Source: an uncultured bacterium
Lineage (GTDB): Bacteria > Cyanobacteriota > Vampirovibrionia > Gastranaerophilales > Gastranaerophilaceae
Assembly: GCA_900554095.1 (NCBI GenBank)
Contig: USGC01000054.1
Span: 1-9,854 of the forward strand
Direction of reading: 5' to 3'
DNA: 9,854 nucleotides
Position 1 is the first letter of the stretch. Each line of letters starts with the position of its first letter. The position numbers and the translations under genes are program-made. Below the pieces are notes generated by a model. It did not search any database. It was not told where the DNA came from and saw only the letters and a list, made by a program, of their open reading frames with translations. Positions 5,659 to 9,854 of the stretch are shown in pieces.

Positions 5659-6354
5659 ATGAATTCAGTTGAAGAGATTTTTAAAATTAAAATTAACGAC
5701 AACTCTCTTTTTGTAAAAGCATTAACTCACCCTTCCTATACGCAGGAAAAAGAAATGAGTTACTGCGACTGTTACGAAAGACTTGAATTTTTGGGCGATG
5801 CCGTGTTGAAGCTTTCTATATCAGATGTATTGTACAAGATGTTTCCTGATTATGCTGAAGGCAAGATGTCTCAAATCCGCTCAATAATTGTATCAGACCA
5901 TACTCTATCAAATATTTCCAGGGAAATCGGTCTGTCAAAATTAATAATTGCAGGTACTCATGAAGTAAAAAACGGGATAAAAAATCTTGAATCAGTTACA
6001 GCCTGTGCGTTTGAAGCTGTTCTTGGCGCGTATTACTTAGACGGAAAATTTGATGAGTTGTTAAAATTCATAGAAGAAACTTTTATTCCATATATAAATG
6101 ATGTCAATAACAATCTTGAAAAATATAATGCCAAAGCGCTTTTGCAAGAATACACTCAAAGTCTTACAAAAGAAACTCCGGTTTATACATTGGTAAGTGA
6201 GAGCGGGCCTGATCATAAAAAAACTTTTACGGTAGATGTTTCATACAAAAATGAAGTCATTGCGCGCGGCGAAGGAAAAACTAAAAAAGATGCAGAGCAA
6301 AAAGCCGCTTATGAAGCTTGTAAAATATTGGGAGTTGTCAAATGTCAAAAATAA
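5659..6354 (+). CDS. rnc: Ribonuclease III with a substituted catalytic-site Asp
   Basis: RNase III cuts double-stranded RNA in rRNA processing and mRNA control. The 231-residue product has the endonuclease domain (about 1-150) and a C-terminal double-stranded-RNA-binding domain (about 158-226, ending in GEGKTKKDAEQKAAYEA). The signature ERLEFLGDAVL holds Glu40, Glu43 and Asp47, matching E. coli Glu38, Glu41 and Asp45. In the second metal-site motif, normally [LA]-A-D-x-F-E-A, the sequence is TACAFEAVLGA. Glu119 is kept (E. coli Glu117), but Cys116 (TGT, 6004-6006) replaces the Asp equivalent to E. coli Asp114. The rest looks intact. The ATG directly follows the cdsA stop, with AAAGG upstream. 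The gene overlaps rpe by 13 bases. Confidence 0.95.
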   Translation: MNSVEEIFKIKINDNSLFVKALTHPSYTQEKEMSYCDCYERLEFLGDAVLKLSISDVLYKMFPDYAEGKMSQIRSIIVSDHTLSNISREIGLSKLIIAGTHEVKNGIKNLESVTACAFEAVLGAYYLDGKFDELLKFIEETFIPYINDVNNNLEKYNAKALLQEYTQSLTKETPVYTLVSESGPDHKKTFTVDVSYKNEVIARGEGKTKKDAEQKAAYEACKILGVVKCQK

Positions 6355-6986
6355 TTATCTCTCCGTCCATTCTATCGGCGGACTTTGCAAATCTTGAAAA
6401 AGACATAAAACGTATTGAAACCGCGGGCGCTGAGTGGGTTCACGTAGATGTGATGGACGGTCATTTTGTACCAAATATTACAATCGGAGTGCCGGTTGTT
6501 AAGTCAATCCGAAAAGTTACAGGGCTGGCGCTTGATGTGCATTTAATGATTGAAAATCCGGAAAAATATATCGAACCTTTTGCACTTTCAGGGGCTGACA
6601 TATTGACTTTCCACTATGAGGCAGTTGAAAGAAGCAAAATTAAAGACTTAATTAAATACATAAAATCATTCAATGTAAAAGCCGGCATGTCTATAAAGCC
6701 GAAAACTAAAGCAGAAGAAATTTTAGAGTTTTTGCCGGAATTGGACTTGGTTCTTGTAATGACAGTTGAGCCCGGGTTTGGCGGACAAAAATTCATGGAC
6801 GATTGTGCTGAAAAAATCCCTGTGATTAAATCTTTTGCGCCTGAAGGTTTGATAATCCAGGTTGATGGCGGAATAAATGATAAAACAGCGAAAGTTTGCA
6901 CATCATACGGTGCAAACTCTCTTGTGGCTGGAAACTATATCTATAAATCTGGCAATATTCAAAAAGCGGTTGACTCGCTTAGGTAA
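6342..6986 (+). CDS. rpe: Ribulose-phosphate 3-epimerase
   Basis: This cytoplasmic TIM-barrel enzyme interconverts ribulose 5-phosphate and xylulose 5-phosphate in the pentose phosphate pathway. The 214-residue product shows SPSILSADFANL (7-18), VHVDVMDGHFVPN (33-45) with metal ligand His34 and catalytic Asp36, DVHLMIENP (65-73) with His67, TVEPGFGGQKF (141-151) and the phosphate-binding VDGGIN (174-179) with catalytic Asp175. The start overlaps the end of rnc by 13 bases, with a GGGAG site inside rnc, so the two are translationally coupled. It is the last gene of the operon; its stop overlaps the 3' end of the convergent gene at 6979 by eight bases, and no hairpin terminator was seen there. 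Confidence 0.97.
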   Translation: MSKIIISPSILSADFANLEKDIKRIETAGAEWVHVDVMDGHFVPNITIGVPVVKSIRKVTGLALDVHLMIENPEKYIEPFALSGADILTFHYEAVERSKIKDLIKYIKSFNVKAGMSIKPKTKAEEILEFLPELDLVLVMTVEPGFGGQKFMDDCAEKIPVIKSFAPEGLIIQVDGGINDKTAKVCTSYGANSLVAGNYIYKSGNIQKAVDSLR

Positions 6987-8010
6987 TTAAGCCGCGTCTT
7001 TCTTTTCGCCGCAGAATTTCGTTTGGATCTGTGGTGAATTCAGTATCATCTCTTGTTGTATCAGCTTTTTCTTCGTTTTTATAATTGTCCTGTGTAACGT
7101 TTTCACCTTGCTGGTTTTCATCGGCGGCCTGATTGTCTGTTTCAGTTGCAGGGGCGGTGTTTGAGGTTTTATAAATTTCATCTTTCAACGAGTTTGCGCT
7201 AGATACGTTTACTGTGTTTTCATCAGCTGTACTGTCAAAAGTTGCTTTGCCGTCATTTGCTTTTGATGTTACTGTATTTCCGGAATTAATAACGGATTGG
7301 GCATAAGCTATTTGTTGAAAAGACGCCATTTGAGCCAATTGTTTACCAATGTCAGTTGTCATTTGGCCGATGTCTGAACCTGTGTCTGCGGTGTAAATCG
7401 CAGCATCAATGCCGTTTGTTTCATTATAAATGTTTTGTGCAAGCTGGTTAATATTTTCAATTCCGGTGTCTGCGAGTGCTTTTATTTGCTGGTCAAGGCT
7501 TTGTGCTTGAAGTGCCGCAAACATATTTGTTTTATCATTTTTTAAGGTTTGCTGGCGTGATTGAAGCGCTTGAATTTGCGAAATCGTTTCCTGTTGTGAA
7601 TCCTGTGCTTGCGTTAGTGCATCTTGTGAATTTGCAAGAATTGTTTCCATCTCACCCTGTAAATTTGAAATGTCATCATTGTATTGATTGCTGGTATCCG
7701 CAAAAATACCGCCTTGCTCCCAAAGATTTGTCCCTTGTGCGTCAAGTCCGTTTTTTAAGCCTTCAGCGACATTTGCTTGAGGCGAACCCGCGTTTTCAAT
7801 GGAATAATTTTCGTTAGAGATTGACATTTCGTAAGTTATATCGTCGGGTGCTCCTGAAATTTTAGCCATTTCCTGAGCCCATCGCAAATACTCGGTTGGA
7901 ACTTCCTGTCCTTCGCCTTCATATTCTATAATCTCATCTGCTGTACACTCATTCCAATTAATCGACATGTCTTTTTGTGTCTGCCGAATTGAATTAATCC
8001 CGTCTACCAT
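6979..8010 (-). CDS. Hypothetical Gln/Asn-rich coiled-coil protein
   Basis: I do not recognise this 343-residue protein. The N-terminal part (about 15-65) contains a compact conserved-looking segment (NWNECTADEIIEY, GQEVPTEYLRWAQEMAK). Residues about 105-200 are very rich in Gln, with heptad-like spacing (DISNLQGEMETIL, ETISQIQALQSRQQTL), and probably form a coiled coil. Residues about 245-330 are low-complexity and rich in Thr, Asn, Asp and Glu, probably disordered. The end is basic (EILRRKERRGLIT). There is one Cys and no signal peptide or membrane span. Composition resembles secreted or cell-surface structural proteins, but this is inference. The ATG at 8010 has an AAGGAGAT site. It faces rpe, overlapping it by eight bases, and is divergent from the small gene at 8205. 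Confidence 0.8.
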   Translation of the reverse strand: MVDGINSIRQTQKDMSINWNECTADEIIEYEGEGQEVPTEYLRWAQEMAKISGAPDDITYEMSISNENYSIENAGSPQANVAEGLKNGLDAQGTNLWEQGGIFADTSNQYNDDISNLQGEMETILANSQDALTQAQDSQQETISQIQALQSRQQTLKNDKTNMFAALQAQSLDQQIKALADTGIENINQLAQNIYNETNGIDAAIYTADTGSDIGQMTTDIGKQLAQMASFQQIAYAQSVINSGNTVTSKANDGKATFDSTADENTVNVSSANSLKDEIYKTSNTAPATETDNQAADENQQGENVTQDNYKNEEKADTTRDDTEFTTDPNEILRRKERRGLIT

Positions 8011-8093
8011 TCTTTTTATCTCCTTGATTTTTTATAAGAATACAGTAATAGCTTACGGAATTGAGTGATAAAAACTTTAACGATTTTTTATTT

Positions 8094-8108
8094 TGTAACG
8101 AAATGTAA
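8094..8108 (+). promoter_or_regulatory. Candidate operator, TGTAACGAAATGTAA direct repeat
   Basis: This matches the motif at 2067-2081 at 14 of 15 positions and has the same 10-base spacing of two TGTAA half-sites. It lies between the divergent genes at 8010 and 8205. A TATAAA at 8129-8134 lies downstream on the plus strand. The 194-base gap 8011-8204 otherwise shows only AT-rich sequence with several possible -10 boxes. Confidence 0.35.
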
Positions 8109-8204
8109 CAAAAAGTATTGAAATTGAATATAAAAAGTCAATAATTTTTGAAAGGAATTTTTTATATAAGTACGAGAGATAAAGAAAAAGAGAGGCTTTG
8201 AAAG

Positions 8205-8381
8205 ATGGCTAGAACTTTGTTATTCACAAATTCAATAGAAAACACATATAAAGAAACAGCAAAAGCAATAAAAGAAGTGAACTTTGACAACAGAGTTGTA
8301 ATTCGCAAAACCTTAGTTGAAATGATGAAACAGTCATTCTTTCACGGGGCGAGCCGATATGGAACTAATTTTATTGCGTAA
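8205..8381 (+). CDS. Small hypothetical protein, 58 residues
   Basis: The frame begins ATG GCT AGA at 8205 (MARTLLFTNSIENTYKET) and ends with TAA at 8379-8381. AGAGG lies about 11 bases upstream. The product is basic and appears helical in the middle (NTYKETAKAIKEVNF, then a Val/Ile-rich strand and TLVEMMKQSFF), ending in SRYGTNFIA. There is no signal peptide or membrane span. I do not recognise it. It lies between a divergent intergenic region with a shared motif and a hairpin terminator at 8446-8473, so it looks like an independent short transcript. A dual role as protein and small RNA cannot be excluded. Confidence 0.6.
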   Translation: MARTLLFTNSIENTYKETAKAIKEVNFDNRVVIRKTLVEMMKQSFFHGASRYGTNFIA

Positions 8382-8403
8382 AAAATTGCAGTCCGTTGGA
8401 AAT

Positions 8404-8436
8404 TAAGGATAAGGTAAGGAAAATAAGGATAGGATG
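8404..8436 (+). repeat. Degenerate AGGAT-rich stretch
   Basis: The sequence consists almost wholly of purine-rich units (AAGGAT, AAGGTAAGG, AAATAAGGAT, AGGATGG). Its GGATAGGAT end matches the phase of the GATAG array at 2122. It lies after the 58-residue gene and before its terminator. Each unit resembles a ribosome-binding site, yet no substantial gene follows. Confidence 0.45.
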
Positions 8437-8445
8437 GAATATGGC

Positions 8446-8473
8446 AAGACCGGTATATAATAACCGGTCTTTT
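8446..8473 (+). terminator. Intrinsic terminator after the 58-residue gene
   Basis: AAGACCGGT (8446-8454) pairs with ACCGGTCTT (8463-8471) around an eight-base AT loop, and the transcript continues TTAATTTT. Nine perfect pairs with a GC-rich centre followed by T residues fit an intrinsic terminator. It lies 65 bases after the stop codon at 8381. Confidence 0.75.
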
Positions 8474-8500
8474 AATTTTATGTAATGATAATGTTATAAA

Positions 8501-8512
8501 AAGTATATACTT
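8501..8512. promoter_or_regulatory. Perfect 12-base palindrome AAGTATATACTT
   Basis: The palindrome lies about 45 bases upstream of the ATG at 8558, just before an AT-rich TATATATAAAATATA stretch that may contain the -10 box. Its position suits an operator overlapping a promoter. AT-rich palindromes arise easily by chance, so support is weak. Confidence 0.25.
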
Positions 8513-8557
8513 GGGTATATATAAAATATAGAAGTAAGAAGTATTGGAGAAGAGCTT

Positions 8558-8866
8558 ATGTCAATTAATGCATTATCTATGAGTGCAGCCGCATCATCAA
8601 GCACCAGCACTATTGATACAGAATACCAAAGAATTATGAGGCAATTGAGGGCTTATGGCGTTGAACCTACAGGCGACAAGTCTGTTGACAAAGCTAAGTT
8701 GCAAAAAATTGAAGCTGCTGAGCAAAGCCAAAAAACTCAGTCCGCTAAAGCAGATAACGATACCAACAAGAAAAATTCACAAGATTCATCTAATTCTGCG
8801 GCACAATCAAGCGCTGGCACAGATCAGCTTGCGATGTTAAACAAAATTCGTCTTGGATTAATTTAA
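8558..8866 (+). CDS. Hypothetical Ser/Ala/Gln-rich protein, 102 residues
   Basis: I do not recognise this 102-residue product. A Ser/Ala-rich N-terminus (MSINALSMSAAASSS) precedes a short structured-looking segment at about 20-52 (EYQRIMRQLRAYGVEPTGD, then KSVDKAKLQKIE). It is followed by a low-complexity region rich in Gln, Ser, Asn and Lys (about 53-88). The end is LNKIRLGLI. It has no Cys, signal peptide or membrane span. A GGAGAAGAG site precedes the ATG. The final R-x-G-L-I resembles the end of the 343-residue protein encoded at 6979-8010 (RRGLIT), which may mean a shared export or docking signal; this is speculative. Its stop codon lies inside the terminator hairpin at 8850. Confidence 0.75.
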   Translation: MSINALSMSAAASSSTSTIDTEYQRIMRQLRAYGVEPTGDKSVDKAKLQKIEAAEQSQKTQSAKADNDTNKKNSQDSSNSAAQSSAGTDQLAMLNKIRLGLI

Positions 8867-8878
8867 GACAATTTTTTT
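8850..8878 (+). terminator. Intrinsic terminator overlapping a stop codon
   Basis: GTCTTGGA (8850-8857) pairs with TTTAAGAC (8862-8869) around the loop TTAA, using two G-T pairs, and is followed by AA and seven T residues. The TAA stop of the 102-residue gene (8864-8866) is in the 3' arm. Ribosomes reaching the stop could open the hairpin, so termination may depend on translation. Confidence 0.6.
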
Positions 8879-8900
8879 CTTGTTCATGTTTTATGACATT

Positions 8901-9485
8901 ATGAACAATAATATTACATTTACATCCTACATACGCCCCGTAACAGTTGAAAGATTTTATGAAAAGGCAATTTCAATGCCTCAAAAAAATTATGTAGGCT
9001 ACCCTTGGACAGTAAAAGAATCTGTAAAGGCTGCCAGTGCTTACACAGAAGACGTTGAAGACTGCACAGCATTTGGGATAACCGATGGCGCTAAAGTTTT
9101 TTTAATGCATATTTGCCCGACAAAATCGCAAAATTCAAATTTTGAAAATATTGCAAATTTTATTAAATCAAAAGTAAATTTAAATAATAATGAATTGCAA
9201 GGCATATTGGTTGGTTCAAAATCTGACTGTCGTTATAGCAAGTCAAGTGCGCAATTGTTTGATAAATTTTTGGGATTTGTTGAAAAATACAATATTCCGA
9301 CGTCAATTTTCCGTTCATCATTTGACGATGATCGCTGTCATCTTGCTTATTCGTCAGTAAAAGATGAGTGGATTATATCTTCAAAAATTATTGACAATTT
9401 AATTAAAAAATTTCCGCCCGGCGAAGTTTTGACCAGGTATTTTAAAGAAGTAAAAATTTCGCCGGAAGATATTGTGTTACCTTAG
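8901..9485 (+). CDS. Hypothetical protein, possible remote CheD/CNF1-like Cys-His domain
   Basis: The 194-residue product starts MNNNITFTSYIRPVTVERF. I do not recognise a named family. Residues 54-73 read DCTAFGITDGAKVFLMHICP: a Cys (55), a short strand, and a His (70) 15 residues later followed by a Pro. CheD-type glutamine deamidases have a similarly placed catalytic Cys and His (GSC...H-x-x-x-P). Further on, GILVGSK (101-107), a helix (SSAQLFDKFLGFVEKY), NIPTSIF and a strand pair with DEWII recall the order of CheD's second half. This is an eye alignment only; CheD's typical GG residues are absent. The start is uncertain: ATG at 8901 or 8886, or TTG at 8880. None has a clear ribosome-binding site. 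The gene begins right after a terminator. Its TAG stop overlaps the convergent gene at 9482. Confidence 0.75.
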   Translation: MNNNITFTSYIRPVTVERFYEKAISMPQKNYVGYPWTVKESVKAASAYTEDVEDCTAFGITDGAKVFLMHICPTKSQNSNFENIANFIKSKVNLNNNELQGILVGSKSDCRYSKSSAQLFDKFLGFVEKYNIPTSIFRSSFDDDRCHLAYSSVKDEWIISSKIIDNLIKKFPPGEVLTRYFKEVKISPEDIVLP

Positions 9486-9661
9486 AAATTTAAAGCATCG
9501 TTAATTTCTTGATTGCGGCGTTCGCGGCCTTGGTTAACTTTCATAATAGTTTTTTCTTGCTTAATAGTGTTAGTTGTATTAGGCTTGAAGTTTGCAAAAT
9601 CGAAATTCATACCGACATAAGCAACTGCCGCTAAAATAATTAGTATAATAAGGTATTTCAT
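9482..9661 (-). CDS. Small membrane-anchored hypothetical protein, 59 residues
   Basis: The frame starts ATG AAA TAC at 9661 and ends with TAA at 9482-9484. A strong GGAGG site lies seven bases upstream. The N-terminus (MKYLIILIILAAVAYVGM) is a single hydrophobic span, either a signal anchor or an uncleaved signal. The rest is polar and basic (TIKQEKTIMKVNQGRERR, ending in NDALNF). I do not recognise the product. It follows the acyltransferase fragment by 53 bases in the same direction and may share its transcript. Its stop codon overlaps the TAG of the convergent 8901 gene. Confidence 0.7.
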   Translation of the reverse strand: MKYLIILIILAAVAYVGMNFDFANFKPNTTNTIKQEKTIMKVNQGRERRNQEINDALNF

Positions 9662-9714
9662 AAATCCTCCGTTTACTTAAATTATAAAAAACAGAAGCGC
9701 AAATTACATCCATT

Positions 9715-9854
9715 TTACAATGTATTTTTATTTAGTTCCTTGTTCATATTTTCTATAAATGCATTCGGGTTATAATCCCATGTATGGGCTCGACTCCAGT
9801 TTATGCCGTCTTTAACAACCTTGGCTGGAATCCCAGCGAATATAGCCCCCCCCC
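9715..9854 (-). CDS. C-terminal fragment of a hexapeptide-repeat acyltransferase (partial)
   Basis: The minus-strand frame is open from the window edge to TAA at 9715-9717. Its 45 readable codons include IFAGIPAKVVKDGINW. The A-G-[NIV]-P-A-K-V-[VI] segment marks the last coil of left-handed beta-helix acyltransferases, which transfer acetyl or other acyl groups to sugars, amino sugars or serine. A polar C-terminal extension (THTWDYNPNAF-like, ending NKNTL) follows. Substrate cannot be told from this piece. The 5' part is outside the window. The first two codons lie in a G9 run (9846-9854) at the edge and may be a sequencing artefact. Confidence 0.65.
   Translation of the reverse strand, partial: GGAIFAGIPAKVVKDGINWSRAHTWDYNPNAFIENMNKELNKNTL

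Noticed and set aside
8441..8485. 14-codon frame MARPVYNNRSFNFM over the terminator at 8446
   Set aside because: It coincides with the hairpin and is probably a by-product of an AT-rich palindrome; no attenuation alternative structure was found.

Overview
The window is low-GC bacterial DNA. It combines a conserved housekeeping operon with lineage-specific genes. The pseudopilin N-terminus at 167 (FTLAEVLITLGIIG), its D-x-NG-x-KGPN motif, the AT-rich style and the Gram-negative-like gene set remind me of gut Melainabacteria/Gastranaerophilales (non-photosynthetic relatives of Cyanobacteria). That assignment comes from recall, not from a search. TAG is used as a real stop here (pyrH and the 8901 gene), so the genetic code looks standard.

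Left part (1-3230): a pseudopilin gene is preceded by a GC-rich leader that can fold (61-160). It converges on a minus-strand gene for an unusual protein with four tandem GntR-type winged helix-turn-helix units and no effector domain. That gene is divergent from a glycine-rich, membrane-associated gene interrupted by an in-frame TAG (codon 30). A six-unit GATAG repeat sits at the predicted transcription start of the interrupted gene. A bidirectional hairpin terminator and an orphan ribbon-helix-helix gene follow.

Middle (3416-6986): a near-consensus promoter drives pyrH-frr-cdsA-rnc-rpe, whose genes are closely spaced, abutting or overlapping. It covers UMP phosphorylation, ribosome recycling, CDP-diacylglycerol synthesis, double-stranded RNA processing and pentose phosphate metabolism. 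The RNase III has Cys where a metal-binding Asp is expected.

Right part (6979-9854): lineage-type genes of unknown role. They are a Q/N-rich coiled-coil protein on the minus strand whose stop overlaps rpe, a 58-residue ORF followed by an AGGAT-rich stretch and a terminator, a 102-residue Ser/Ala/Gln-rich protein whose stop codon lies in its terminator hairpin, and a 194-residue protein with a possible remote resemblance to CheD/CNF1-type Cys-His deamidases. At the end are a 59-residue membrane-anchored protein and the C-terminal piece of a hexapeptide-repeat acyltransferase, cut by the window edge in a G9 run.

The most interesting threads are the four-fold winged-helix protein, a 15-bp direct-repeat motif (TGTAACGAAWTGTAA) shared by two divergent intergenic regions, the interrupted gene with its pentanucleotide repeat, the Cys-substituted RNase III and the CheD-like candidate. 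No rRNA, tRNA, CRISPR array or insertion sequence was seen.
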